Shown: piece after piece, positions 20,399 through 30,055 of the stretch
Numbering within the stretch: the stretch's first letter is position 1
Layout of the letters: every line of letters begins with the position of its first letter
Assembly (NCBI GenBank): GCA_904419955.1
Contig: CAJFTO010000031.1
Span: forward strand, 1-38,070
Length of the DNA stretch: 38,070 nucleotides
Direction: 5' to 3'
Origin: Candidatus Roslinia caecavium
Lineage (GTDB): Bacteria > Bacillota > Clostridia > Monoglobales > Monoglobaceae
Notes under the pieces: generated by a model
The model's database searches: none
The model's input: only the letters and a program-made list of their open reading frames with translations
Told to the model about the DNA's origin: nothing
Position numbers and translations under genes: made by a program

Positions 20399-23300
20399 AT
20401 GAAAAAAGCAACAGTTAGGAGAACGTTGTCGGCTTTGCTGGCGCTCGCGATGGTAATGTCGCTATTCACGACGGCTATAGCGGCCGAGCCGGCGGACGCG
20501 GCGGAAGAAGATACGTCTATCGCGGCGATTGAAGAAGACGGCGTTCAAAGCGGTGAAAACATTAACGGCGAAATCATCGATGATGAAGAAAGCGGATCCG
20601 GACAACTTGCGCAGCCCGAAGACGCCGACGAGGTTGAGACGACGGACGCGGACGCAGTCGCAATTGAAGACGACGAGCCGTATGTGGAATTATCCGAAGA
20701 CTACGGCGCGTACGATAGCGCGGTATTAGCCGAGGATTCAAATTGGCTGAGAAGTTCAAACGGTTATATCGAGTTTTTGCCGTCGCTTGCTAAGGGCGAG
20801 ACCAGCGGAAGTCAGACCGGTCTTGTAGCAGAGGGAGGATTTACGATCGATATCAATTGGGAAGATTCGACCTTAAAGCAGGTAAAAATAGTCTCGAACG
20901 AGGGTAACGATTGTAAGATCCTTAAGAACGGCGCTACCAGATGGGAAAACAAGGCTGTGTATCAGAAGCTCGGCGACGGTTCGTTTAAGAGGATAGGCCG
21001 TTATTATCAGGATTCGATGGACTGGACTTGCCTTACGTTTAAGACCGAGGCAGGCGGAGAGTATTATCTGGTCGAGGAAGCGAACGCTCCGGTTATCAAC
21101 GACGCCGACAGCTCGATAACATGGAATAACTTCAGCTATCACGGAGACCGCGATTTCGGCGCGTATTGCATGGACGCCCACTTTGCGGATCAGGCGGATT
21201 CGAGTTTTGAGTTTACGTTTGAGGGAACCGGCGTCGATATCATGGCGGAAGTCGCGCAGGGCGATAACAACGTTGAACTGGAGCTTACGGTAGACGGCGA
21301 ACCGGTCGATCAAATCAACTATGGCTACAGCGCTACCGCGGACGGAAACAGACATATGCAGCAGATCATAGCGTCGGTATCCGGCTTAGCGGACGAACAG
21401 CATACCATAAGCGGCAGGAAAATGACCGGCAATTGCTATCTGGTAATAGACGGCTTTTCTATCCATAAGAAGGATGTAGACACTACTTTAACGACAGGGT
21501 ACTTTATGAACAACACAGACCCGAGAATAAAGATCAATAATTTCCAGGGTCTCAGTTCGCAGAGAAAGCACGGCGATTTCTCGAGAGACGTGTGGTATAC
21601 GTATAACGAAGGCGGCTCGATAGAATTTACGTTCATCGGGACCGGATTTGATATAATGGGCGAGAAGCACAATCAAACGGCCGATCTGAACGTATACGTA
21701 GACGGCGCCTCCGATCCGATAACCCTTACTCCGAGCCAGGGAGAGCAGGGCTACAGATATGCGAGAAGTCTCGGTAAGGTAGACGGTCTCGAGTACGGCG
21801 AACACAATGTGAGAATAGACGTGGATGTGGCCGGCGGTAAGTTTATCGAATTCGACGGCGTCATGGTCCACGGTCAGAATTTCACATTTGTGGACGATAT
21901 AGATCCCGCTATTTTATATACGAGCAACTGGCAGAGCTTCGGCAACCGTAACGACAATTTGGGCGAGTACGGCGCGACGCTTAAATATAACGATTCGGCC
22001 GACGAGAGTACTATCGAATATACTTTCACGGGTACCGGAATAGACGCGATGTTTACGATCAGCCCCGATTCGTCCGGCGTCAGAGCGTATATAGACGACC
22101 AGCTTGATAAAGAAGTCGATATTTCGGCTTTGAGCGGAGGCGGTACGATAAGAAATACTATAGGCTACAGCGTCGACGGACTTACTTACGGACAGCACAC
22201 TATTAAGTTAGAGAAGATGTATTCCGAAGGCCATACGGTTTTGGCGTTCGAGGGCTTTATAGTTAAGAGTAACGAAGAGTACGCGACGGCGCAGCCGACC
22301 GCTACTCCGGGCGCGACGGAAGTTCCCGCGGCGGAACCTACGGCTGAAGCTGAGACGAACGTAATGTTAAATAAGAAAGCTATATCCTATACTTCCGATT
22401 CAAGCGGTTACGAAATAACCAAGATCAACGACGGAGATATGGGAACGCGCTGGGCTCAGACTCCGGGAACGGCAAACCAGCAACAGGAGATAGTATTCGA
22501 CTTGGGCGCCGAATACGACATAACAAAAGTCGTTACGGCGTTTGAACTGCCGCTCGACTGGGGCAGATACAATTATAAGATAGAGTATTCTCTCGATAAT
22601 TCAGACTGGGACGTATTCGTGGATAATATGGATGCGGAAACTCAGTCGCAGACGGTTACCGACACGGGTAATTTTAAGGCGAGATATATAAGACTCACCG
22701 CGAACCAAAAGGATTTCGGCGCGAGCATATACGAGTTTGAAGTATATGGTACGCTGGCAAGCGGGGCGGTCGAGACGACCAACGTATTGGAAGGAAAGAC
22801 GGTTACGTCTTATACGTCCGATTCGGCCGGATATGAGATCGCCAAGATCAACGACGGAGATATGGGCAGCCGCTGGGCGCAGACCGGCGGAACCCAGAAT
22901 CAGACTCAGGAGATCGTGTTCGATTTAGGCGCCGAATACGATATATCCAGAACGTATATTGCGTTTGAGCTTAGTCCGGAAGCCGGATACAAGGGTTATA
23001 ATTATAAGATAGAGTATTCGACCGATAATCAGGAGTGGGATACTTTTGTGGATAAGCTTGCGGAGTACACGACGACTCAGAATGTTGAGGATACGGGCGA
23101 GTTTACGGCGAGGTATATAAAATTGACTGTTAATAACGAGGACTGGGGCGCAAGTATTTACGAGATAGAGGCGTACGGCGTATTATCGGAAGGCGGAACG
23201 GCGACTGCCGAGCCGGCTCCTACTGCGACCACAGAACCGCCGGTGGGAACGGAGGAAAACGCGGCGCTTAATAAGCCGGTAACGGTAACCACAGAGGACC

Positions 23301-26300
23301 TGCCGAACAATCCTATAGCAAACATAAACGACGGAAATACAAACACGCGTTGGGCGCAAAAACAGGGAACGCCCAATCAGCAGCAAACGATCGTATTCGA
23401 TCTGCTTGCGGAATACGACATTACGAGATCTTCGATTATGTTCGAGTTAGCTCCGGGCGGAGACACGCATGGATATAATTACAAGATCGAGTATTCGATG
23501 AATAACAGCGAGTGGACTACTCTTGTAGATAAGCTTTCCGAATATACGACGACCCAAACCGTAGAGGAAGACGGAGACTTTACCGCGAGATATATAAGGC
23601 TTACCGTTAACCACGACCAATGGGGCGCGAGTATTTGGGAGTTTGAGGCTTACGGCGTAAAGAGAGCCGGAACGGACGCAACCCCAGCTCCGTCCGCAAG
23701 CCCGGAACCGACGGCTAAACCCGCTCCGACTCAGGGGCCCGTAGACGATTCGGAGGCCGACTTCTTCGTATCGCCAAACGGCGACGACTCTAACGACGGT
23801 AAGACGAAAGCGACCGCGTTCAAGACTATAACCAAGGCGCAGGAGGAAGTCCGTAAGATAAATGATAATATGACTAAGGACATTATCGTTTGTATAATGG
23901 ACGGCGAATATACGCTCGATTCGACTATAAACTTTACTCCCGAAGATTCCGGATCTAACGGTTATAAGGTAATATACAGAGCCGAGAACGGTACCGCTCC
24001 TATAGTCAGCGGCGGCGTGGATATTTCGACCGGTTGGGAACTTTACGACGAATCCAAAGGAATATACAAGAAAGAGGGCGTAGACTGGAGTTTCCGTCAG
24101 CTCTATACCGACACCGATAAGGCTATACGCGCAAGGGAACCAAATATGACCAACAGAATTACCGCTGGTCCGTATTTCAGGGCTTCCGGAAGCAACGGAC
24201 AGTATCCGATGCAGCTTGGTTCGGAACGCGCTTTGCTTGGAGCCAATAACGGATATGCCGAGATGGTCTGGGTTTCGAGCTGGAGCCAGTTTAGAGGCAG
24301 GATAGAGAACGTTGATTTTGCGGATAACGGCCGCGTAACGTTTAAGTCTCCTGAAAACGGCTTTGCGTGGAACCACCATACTCAGGGCGACACCCCGTAT
24401 TTCTTAGAGAATTCGTACTCATATCTTGACGCCGAGGGCGAGTGGTATTTGGATAAGGATACCGATACGTTGTATTACATCCCGCGCGAAGGCGAAGTGA
24501 TGAATCAGACGAGAATAATAGCGCCTAAAGTAGATACTTTGGTAAACATCGAGGGCGAGAGCGAAGATAACAGAGTTAAGGACCTGACTATCAGCGGAAT
24601 AAGATTCCTGTACGCTAACTGGACGACGCCGGACGAATACGGATACTGCTGCGTTCAGGGCGGTTTCAGATACCAGACCATAGCCGGCGAGACAAACTCG
24701 ACTATCAGAGGTTCGGCGAGATACGAAGCTCCGGAGGCTGCTCTGCAGCTTAAGTATACCGACGGCGTGACGCTTGAGTATAACGAGTTCTCATATTCCG
24801 GAAGCTGGGGCGTCATGGGTTATGAAGGCACTGCGAATACGATGATCGCGTATAATGTGTTTAGGCTCAACGCCGGCGGCGGCGTGGCTCTCGGTATGGT
24901 CGACGGCAGATGGGACGACAGAGAGCAGGACAGTGATTACGGAGATCCGGATTACAACGATATGGAAGGTCAGAGCGTAGGCGATTCTATAGTTCATAAC
25001 ACCATAGACGAAGTCGCGACCGAGTATAAAGAGATGGTCGGTATAGGCGCGCTGCTCCCGCAGTATATCACGATCGCTCATAACGACGTATATAACCTGC
25101 CGTATACCGGTATAAACCTTGGCTGGAACTGGTCTGACGTAGATCACGGCATGACTCATAACATGGTATACCAGAACAAGATAATCAACACCTGTATGCT
25201 GCTTCAGGACGGCGGCGGTATATACACGCTCGGCAGAATGGACGGGGATTCGCTGTTCTACTATAACTATATCAAGAACGTAGAGATGAGCGAGTGGGCG
25301 CCTTGGGATAACCTGATGGGAATATACTTCGATAACGGCAGCTGCTATAAGAAGGCTCAGGCGAACGTATTCGATAACACCGTATATGCGTTCCAGGCTT
25401 ACAATCCGCCTAACCACGATAATTACTTTGAAGGAAATTACTACAACTGCCCGAAAGGCTTAAGTTCGATAGGATCAAGCTCGGCTAAGCGGAATATACC
25501 GTTTACCGGCGATAATATCCCCGAAGAAGCTCAGCGTATAATCGACGCGGCTGGAGTCGGCACGGAAGATCTGCCAATGCCTGAGTCGGCGTATAACTTG
25601 GCGCTCGGCAAGACGGTCACGGCTTCAAGCGAGAACCCGAGTTATCCGGCGGCGAATATTATCGACGGCGATCAGACGACCAGATGGGAACAGGCGGATA
25701 TTCCGAACAAGCCGGATACGTCTCAGGATCCGACTTGGGTCCAGGTAGATCTGGAGGATTCGTATTCAATCACGGATATGGAGATCAAATTCCAGTACGG
25801 CAACCGCTGCAAGTATAAGATCGAGTATTCAAACGACGGAGAGACGTGGGAGACCTATGCCGACAGATTGTCGCAGGAGCCTTCGGCGTCGGAGCTGGTA
25901 TACGAGTCTAAGGACGGCGTTACCGCGAGATACATAAGGATCACCATGGATTCGAGCGGCTGGGGCGCCGGTATATACGAAATAGGCGTTTACACCGATC
26001 AGAGCATGACGCCTAATTCGGTCATAGTTCCCGAGAGCGGAACGTTTGATAAGGCTGAATCGTGGCAAAAGGATATCGATATCAAGGCGATCGAAAACGG
26101 AAGTAAGTTCAAGCAGATAACTAATGGAGGTTACGTGCTCCAAGAGGACGTAGATTACATAAGACACTGGGGAGACATTACCTTAAGCTCGGATTATTTA
26201 GAAACTCTTCCGGGCGGAACTACCGTTCTTACCGTTGAGTTTGAAGAAGGTCCGTCCAGAGACTTTACGGTAGACGTTATAGACGACGACGGTTCCGAGA

Positions 26301-28597
26301 ACGTAGCGCTCAATAAGCCTATCACGGCTTCGTCGGTAAGTATGCCGGCCGAGAATATGGTCGACGGCGATACGACTACCAGATGGGCGCAGCAGGAGGG
26401 AACTCCGAACCAGCCGTCTACGATCAATATCGATCTTAAGGCAGTTTACGACATAACGGGAACGTCGATAATGTTCGAGCTTGAAAACGGATACAACTAT
26501 AAGATTGAATACTCGCTTGACAACATGTCGTATTCGACTTTCGTCGATAAGATGAACGATACTACGACGGTGCAGACCTGTAACGACAACGGCGAGTTTA
26601 CCGCAAGATATATTAGGATAACCGCTAATCACAGTCAGTGGGGAGCGAGCATATACGAGTTTATGGCCAAAGGTAAGCTCAGCTCGACCGATCCCGGCGA
26701 GACATACGAAAACGTTATTTTAAATAAGACGGCGACGTCGTATACTTCCGATTCGGAAGGACATGAAATATCCATGATAAACGACGGCAATATGAGCACG
26801 CGTTGGGCGCAGGCTCTGAATACCGCGAATCAGCCGCAGACTATAGTTTTCGACTTAAACGGAAAGTATGAGATAGTCGGAACGAATATCGCGTTTGAGC
26901 TCAATCCAGAGATCGAAGGATATAAAGGCTATAACTATAAGATCGAGTATTCTGAAGACGGCCAGACATGGACGACGTTCGTGGATAAGTTAGAGGAATA
27001 CACGACTGTGCAAAATGTTGAGGACGGCGGCGAATTTGTAGCTAATTATATTAGACTTACGGTCAACCATGAAGATTTCGGCGCAAGCATATACGAATTT
27101 GAAGTATATGGAAGCGAGTATACCGCGCCCGAACCGACTGCGGAACCAACCGTAGAACCGACGGCCGAGCCTACGACTGAGCCGGAACCGACTGCGGAAC
27201 CCACTGCGCAGCCGACGTCCGAGCCGACCGAACCGGAGCCGACCGCTACGACCGAACCTACGGTAACGGCGGAACCGGAGCCGACCGCAACGACTGAACC
27301 TACGGTTACAAGCGATCCGACGGCAACGACAGAGCCGGCGGCTACAGAAGAACCGGGAGCTACAGAGGAGCCGGAGCCGAGCGCTTCCGCAGATCCGGAA
27401 GCTACCCCAACAGTCGATCCGACGCCTGAAGAGGTTTACGAGAATACGGTCGAGTATATCGAAGAGAAGACCGCTCAGAATGAAAGCCTTAGCGGTCAGG
27501 TCGGCGATATAGCAAACGACGATACTATTTCTCAGGAAGTCAAGGATAATATTAGCAAGCTGTTTGACGAAGTAACTTCAAAGTTCGACGCCGTTAAAGA
27601 GGCGAACGACGCTTTGAAAGCGGCTTTGGATAACGAGGGATCCACGGAGGAAGAACTCGAGCGGGCCGCGGACGCCGTAGAGAGCGCTATAGAGGCGTAT
27701 GAAACGGCGGTAGACGAGTTAAATAACGCTGTCAACGAGCAGAAACCGCTTTACGACATTAGCGTACAGACCACGGGTTCAGGTACTGTAAATATCGATC
27801 GGACTTCGGCCCGCGAAGGCGATACCGTAAGCTTCAGCGTAAGCGCGGGCGGCGGCTACAGAATAGGTTCCGTAACGCTTGGTTATACCGCGCTTAGCGG
27901 AGATTCGGGTAACTACGAGTTTACGATGCCGGATAGAGCGGTTACTATACGCGTTACGTTTATAAGGACTACGTCTTCGAGCGGCAGCGGCGGAAGCGGC
28001 TGGTATACGAGCTATACGGACGATTCTTCCGGAGCGACGCCGATCCCGGTAGCTACGCCGGACGCAAACGGCAATATGTTCAGCGATATAGGCGACGTCG
28101 AGTGGGCGGCCGAAGCGATAAACGCTTTGGCTGAGCGAGGAATAATAAACGGTACCGGAGGCGGTATGTTCGAGCCGAACAACTATATAACGAGAGAAGA
28201 ATTCGCTAAGATAGCCGTCGGCTGCCTGGATATAGACGTATATTCGGTTTCAACTATCAAGTTCGCCGACGTCGATACCGGCGAGTGGTACGCTCCGTAT
28301 GTTGCGGCTATCAACAACGCGGGATATATGTTAGGTTACAGCGATACAGAATTCGGAGTAGGCCGGTACATAACCCGTGAAGAGATAGCGACTATCGTCT
28401 ACAGGGCGCTCAGGCTCAACGAGACCGCAGAGCTTACGTTCAGCGACGCGGATAAGATAAGCGATTACGCAAAGACGCCGGTCGCAGTACTTGCCGGAAG
28501 AGGCGTGATAAACGGATATCCGGACGGCGAGTTCAAGCCGCATGATCTGGCGACGAGAGCGGAGGCTGCGAAACTGCTCTACACCGCGGGAATTTAA
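20399..28597 (+). CDS. Giant SLH-anchored multi-domain protein: CBM32-like domains around a GH141-like beta-helix
   Basis: This 2732-residue protein follows AGGAGG with 9-nt spacing. It has a signal peptide (cut near A29), an acidic low-complexity stretch to about 115, and three related beta-sandwich repeats between about 240 and 626 with T-G-x-G-x-D-I-M/A-M cores. Three F5/8 type C (CBM32-like) domains follow (about 652-785, 794-930, 953-1090), each with N-D-G-D/N and R-W-A-Q motifs. A right-handed parallel beta-helix (about 1120-1735) starts with F-F-V-S-P-N-G-D-D and contains F-R-Q-L-Y, resembling GH141. A fourth CBM32-like domain, a CBM_X2-like domain (about 1869-1964), two more CBM32-like domains (to about 2240), a Pro/Thr/Glu linker, a helical segment, a small beta-repeat domain and three SLH repeats (TREE, TREE, TRAE) complete it. 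It probably holds the target glycan at the wall and cleaves it. The exact activity is not certain. Confidence 0.93.
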   Translation: MKKATVRRTLSALLALAMVMSLFTTAIAAEPADAAEEDTSIAAIEEDGVQSGENINGEIIDDEESGSGQLAQPEDADEVETTDADAVAIEDDEPYVELSEDYGAYDSAVLAEDSNWLRSSNGYIEFLPSLAKGETSGSQTGLVAEGGFTIDINWEDSTLKQVKIVSNEGNDCKILKNGATRWENKAVYQKLGDGSFKRIGRYYQDSMDWTCLTFKTEAGGEYYLVEEANAPVINDADSSITWNNFSYHGDRDFGAYCMDAHFADQADSSFEFTFEGTGVDIMAEVAQGDNNVELELTVDGEPVDQINYGYSATADGNRHMQQIIASVSGLADEQHTISGRKMTGNCYLVIDGFSIHKKDVDTTLTTGYFMNNTDPRIKINNFQGLSSQRKHGDFSRDVWYTYNEGGSIEFTFIGTGFDIMGEKHNQTADLNVYVDGASDPITLTPSQGEQGYRYARSLGKVDGLEYGEHNVRIDVDVAGGKFIEFDGVMVHGQNFTFVDDIDPAILYTSNWQSFGNRNDNLGEYGATLKYNDSADESTIEYTFTGTGIDAMFTISPDSSGVRAYIDDQLDKEVDISALSGGGTIRNTIGYSVDGLTYGQHTIKLEKMYSEGHTVLAFEGFIVKSNEEYATAQPTATPGATEVPAAEPTAEAETNVMLNKKAISYTSDSSGYEITKINDGDMGTRWAQTPGTANQQQEIVFDLGAEYDITKVVTAFELPLDWGRYNYKIEYSLDNSDWDVFVDNMDAETQSQTVTDTGNFKARYIRLTANQKDFGASIYEFEVYGTLASGAVETTNVLEGKTVTSYTSDSAGYEIAKINDGDMGSRWAQTGGTQNQTQEIVFDLGAEYDISRTYIAFELSPEAGYKGYNYKIEYSTDNQEWDTFVDKLAEYTTTQNVEDTGEFTARYIKLTVNNEDWGASIYEIEAYGVLSEGGTATAEPAPTATTEPPVGTEENAALNKPVTVTTEDLPNNPIANINDGNTNTRWAQKQGTPNQQQTIVFDLLAEYDITRSSIMFELAPGGDTHGYNYKIEYSMNNSEWTTLVDKLSEYTTTQTVEEDGDFTARYIRLTVNHDQWGASIWEFEAYGVKRAGTDATPAPSASPEPTAKPAPTQGPVDDSEADFFVSPNGDDSNDGKTKATAFKTITKAQEEVRKINDNMTKDIIVCIMDGEYTLDSTINFTPEDSGSNGYKVIYRAENGTAPIVSGGVDISTGWELYDESKGIYKKEGVDWSFRQLYTDTDKAIRAREPNMTNRITAGPYFRASGSNGQYPMQLGSERALLGANNGYAEMVWVSSWSQFRGRIENVDFADNGRVTFKSPENGFAWNHHTQGDTPYFLENSYSYLDAEGEWYLDKDTDTLYYIPREGEVMNQTRIIAPKVDTLVNIEGESEDNRVKDLTISGIRFLYANWTTPDEYGYCCVQGGFRYQTIAGETNSTIRGSARYEAPEAALQLKYTDGVTLEYNEFSYSGSWGVMGYEGTANTMIAYNVFRLNAGGGVALGMVDGRWDDREQDSDYGDPDYNDMEGQSVGDSIVHNTIDEVATEYKEMVGIGALLPQYITIAHNDVYNLPYTGINLGWNWSDVDHGMTHNMVYQNKIINTCMLLQDGGGIYTLGRMDGDSLFYYNYIKNVEMSEWAPWDNLMGIYFDNGSCYKKAQANVFDNTVYAFQAYNPPNHDNYFEGNYYNCPKGLSSIGSSSAKRNIPFTGDNIPEEAQRIIDAAGVGTEDLPMPESAYNLALGKTVTASSENPSYPAANIIDGDQTTRWEQADIPNKPDTSQDPTWVQVDLEDSYSITDMEIKFQYGNRCKYKIEYSNDGETWETYADRLSQEPSASELVYESKDGVTARYIRITMDSSGWGAGIYEIGVYTDQSMTPNSVIVPESGTFDKAESWQKDIDIKAIENGSKFKQITNGGYVLQEDVDYIRHWGDITLSSDYLETLPGGTTVLTVEFEEGPSRDFTVDVIDDDGSENVALNKPITASSVSMPAENMVDGDTTTRWAQQEGTPNQPSTINIDLKAVYDITGTSIMFELENGYNYKIEYSLDNMSYSTFVDKMNDTTTVQTCNDNGEFTARYIRITANHSQWGASIYEFMAKGKLSSTDPGETYENVILNKTATSYTSDSEGHEISMINDGNMSTRWAQALNTANQPQTIVFDLNGKYEIVGTNIAFELNPEIEGYKGYNYKIEYSEDGQTWTTFVDKLEEYTTVQNVEDGGEFVANYIRLTVNHEDFGASIYEFEVYGSEYTAPEPTAEPTVEPTAEPTTEPEPTAEPTAQPTSEPTEPEPTATTEPTVTAEPEPTATTEPTVTSDPTATTEPAATEEPGATEEPEPSASADPEATPTVDPTPEEVYENTVEYIEEKTAQNESLSGQVGDIANDDTISQEVKDNISKLFDEVTSKFDAVKEANDALKAALDNEGSTEEELERAADAVESAIEAYETAVDELNNAVNEQKPLYDISVQTTGSGTVNIDRTSAREGDTVSFSVSAGGGYRIGSVTLGYTALSGDSGNYEFTMPDRAVTIRVTFIRTTSSSGSGGSGWYTSYTDDSSGATPIPVATPDANGNMFSDIGDVEWAAEAINALAERGIINGTGGGMFEPNNYITREEFAKIAVGCLDIDVYSVSTIKFADVDTGEWYAPYVAAINNAGYMLGYSDTEFGVGRYITREEIATIVYRALRLNETAELTFSDADKISDYAKTPVAVLAGRGVINGYPDGEFKPHDLATRAEAAKLLYTAGI

Positions 28598-28619
28598 GGG
28601 TTCTTGCGTAATGAAAGTT

Positions 28620-28649
28620 GGCGGAGACGCTTGATAACGTATCTCCGCC
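28620..28649 (+). terminator. Hairpin after the giant SLH gene
   Basis: GGCGGAGA (28620-28627) pairs with TCTCCGCC (28642-28649), extended by two pairs across a TA bulge. It begins 22 nt after the stop codon. No T run follows, so it may stabilise the transcript end rather than terminate. Confidence 0.4.
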
Positions 28650-28767
28650 TGGATAACGGATTGTATCGCTTCGCTGTTTCATCTTAGTATATTTCAGCGT
28701 TAATAGAGATCATTTCCTTACTGTTTTTAATGGTTTAAATATTAAGCGGCGAAGCGGCAATCAAATT

Positions 28768-28792
28768 CCGGAGGGAGAAAAACTCCCTCCGG
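28768..28792. other. Perfect 10-bp hairpin in the gene-free stretch
   Basis: CCGGAGGGAG (28768-28777) and CTCCCTCCGG (28783-28792) pair perfectly around five A residues. No T run follows on either strand. It lies 11 nt before the left inverted repeat of the 258-bp element. Nothing else recognisable was seen between 28650 and 28768. Confidence 0.5.
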
Positions 28793-28803
28793 GCAGAGAA
28801 ATA

Positions 28804-29061
28804 CGTTCGTCAATTCGGTTTAACATATGACTAACGCCTTCTTTAAAAAATATGACGCCGATCGATATCGGCTAAAATAAATTAATGTTTGTTGTGTATA
28901 GAATATATAAATATGTGTGCGACATAAGCGCGTTTTGAATATTGCCGGACATGAGTTCACTGAGTTTCGGCGATATGCGAAACGACCCGGAAACAAAAAC
29001 CCTTAAATGTATATGTAAATAATGCCTAAAAAGATATATGCTTAAACCGAATTGACGAACG
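28804..29061. repeat. 258-bp element bounded by 20-bp perfect inverted repeats
   Basis: CGTTCGTCAATTCGGTTTAA at 28804-28823 recurs as an exact reverse complement at 29042-29061. The match continues inward (CATAT) after a one-base bulge. The 218 bp between are A/T-rich and contain a GCCGAT/ATCGGC palindrome near 28858-28873 but no credible gene. No target-site duplication was found at the outer edges. The element may be a miniature transposon remnant, an invertible segment, or two arms of a long RNA foldback. No recombinase gene is in the window. Confidence 0.7.
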
Positions 29062-29177
29062 CATTTTAAGATGATATAATTACATATAATTTCGCCGATC
29101 GGACTCGAGAATGTTCGGTCAACAGACGGCGGAAAATGAAATTAGCTTATTCTTTTTTTCATATTCATTCCTTATAT

Positions 29178-29216
29178 AAGGGCGGCTTCTTATTCGGAGT
29201 CGTCCTTTGTAATTTT
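29178..29216 (+). terminator. Intrinsic terminator candidate before the GNAT unit
   Basis: An 11-bp stem with three G-T pairs (29178-29188 with 29197-29207) is followed by TTGT and a run of five T. It would isolate the GNAT transcription unit from upstream reading. No gene was found between 29061 and this hairpin. Confidence 0.5.
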
Positions 29217-29244
29217 TGAAATTTGAGGAGCCTTAAAGTTTCGC

Positions 29245-29273
29245 TTGATAAAACTTGTTTTTTGTATTATGAT
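29245..29273 (+). promoter_or_regulatory. Promoter of the GNAT gene and its leader
   Basis: TTGATA (29245-29250) and TATGAT (29268-29273) are separated by 17 nt, a near-consensus vegetative promoter. Transcription would begin near 29280, at the G/C-rich structured segment. Confidence 0.6.
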
Positions 29274-29278
29274 TTAAA

Positions 29279-29420
29279 GGCGCGGCGAAACCGCGTAGTG
29301 GGTCCGCCGAGGTATCTATATGAAGGATAAAGCCGGGAGATACCGACCGTTATCCGACGAAGGCCGAAGGCGAGAACATTCTTAGCGCGGCCGCGGAGCC
29401 TTTGAGGATCGATATAATAT
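29279..29420 (+). ncRNA. Structured leader RNA candidate with pseudoknot upstream of GNAT gene
   Basis: A CGCGG/CCGCG hairpin (29281-29295) is followed by a 7-bp stem GGTATCT/AGATACC (29311-29317 and 29338-29344). GGATAA in the loop of that stem (29325-29330) can pair with TTATCC just downstream (29350-29355), forming an H-type pseudoknot. A G/C-rich tail follows. The segment is much richer in G/C than its flanks and starts at the predicted transcription start. It resembles a riboswitch-like leader, but it matches no class I can name. Confidence 0.4.
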
Positions 29421-29457
29421 TATGCGATTGCAACGCAAATCAAAAAGAGGTGTACAA

Positions 29458-29940
29458 ATGAAGATAAGAACAGCTGTGGAAAGCGATCTACAGGACATAG
29501 TCAGAGCGGAAAACGCCTGTTTCCCGCAGAATGAGGCGGCTTCCGAGCGGGACGTCAGGGAGCGGCTCAGGGTTTATCCGAATCATTTTTGGCTAATGTA
29601 TGAAGATGAAAGACTGGTAAGCTTCGTCAACGGGCTGGCGACGAACCAACCGGATTTGACGGACGAGATGTATAAAAACGCATGTTTGCATAACGAAGGA
29701 GGAGCGTGGCAGATGATCTTCGGCGTGGGGACCGTTCCGGATCAAAGGGGTAAAGGCCGCGCCGGCGAGCTGCTCAGATTTGTTATATCGGAAGCCGAAA
29801 AACAGGGCAGAAGCGGGCTTGTTTTGACATGCAAGGAGAAATTGATACCGTTTTATTCAAAATTCGGATTTTTAAACGAAGGCCTGTCGAAGTCTGAACA
29901 CGGCGGAGAGGTTTGGTATCAAATGCGACTCAGGTTTTAA
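29458..29940 (+). CDS. GNAT-family N-acetyltransferase, arylalkylamine-type
   Basis: The ATG at 29458 follows AGAGGTG by about 6 nt and gives 160 residues; an upstream ATG at 29422 lacks a ribosome site. The acetyl-CoA loop D-Q-R-G-K-G-R-A-G lies at about 95-103, preceded by the strand F-G-V-G-T-V. The late F-Y-S-K-F-G-F motif (132-138), with the Tyr that often acts as general acid, is present. An internal F-V-N-G-L and the long lid region resemble the arylalkylamine (serotonin-type) N-acetyltransferase subgroup. The enzyme should transfer acetyl from acetyl-CoA to an amine in the cytoplasm. The substrate is unknown. The gene forms its own unit behind the promoter at 29245 and the structured leader. 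Confidence 0.88.
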   Translation: MKIRTAVESDLQDIVRAENACFPQNEAASERDVRERLRVYPNHFWLMYEDERLVSFVNGLATNQPDLTDEMYKNACLHNEGGAWQMIFGVGTVPDQRGKGRAGELLRFVISEAEKQGRSGLVLTCKEKLIPFYSKFGFLNEGLSKSEHGGEVWYQMRLRF

Positions 29941-29964
29941 ACTGAAGTTTTGGAATTAAAACGA

Positions 29965-29993
29965 TTGACAAGCAAGGCCGAGTAGCGTATTAT
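29965..29993 (+). promoter_or_regulatory. Promoter of the DUF4867-Dabb pair
   Basis: A consensus TTGACA (29965-29970) and TATTAT (29988-29993) are separated by 17 nt. This makes the next two genes a separate transcription unit starting near 30000. Confidence 0.75.
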
Positions 29994-30055
29994 TAAAGCG
30001 TAGATTTATTGCTTAAGCAATACGATGTAAATACCAAGCGAGGAGGAAAATGGGA

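Noticed and set aside
23447..24379. Long antisense open frame (310 codons) opposite the giant SLH gene
   Set aside because: It opposes strongly conserved CBM32 and beta-helix coding sequence, and lacks a ribosome site and recognisable domains. Similar shadows occur throughout (e.g. 3711-4304, 18875-19495, 24791-25417).
27120..27430. Repetitive DNA that might be a CRISPR or tandem array
   Set aside because: The repetition is a coding Pro-Thr-Glu linker in the giant protein; there are no constant repeats with unique spacers.
29311..29344. Guanidine-I (ykkC) riboswitch suggested by GGATAAAGCCGGGAGA
   Set aside because: Only the 3' motif is similar; the upstream conserved blocks are absent, and here the motif is part of a different stem and pseudoknot.
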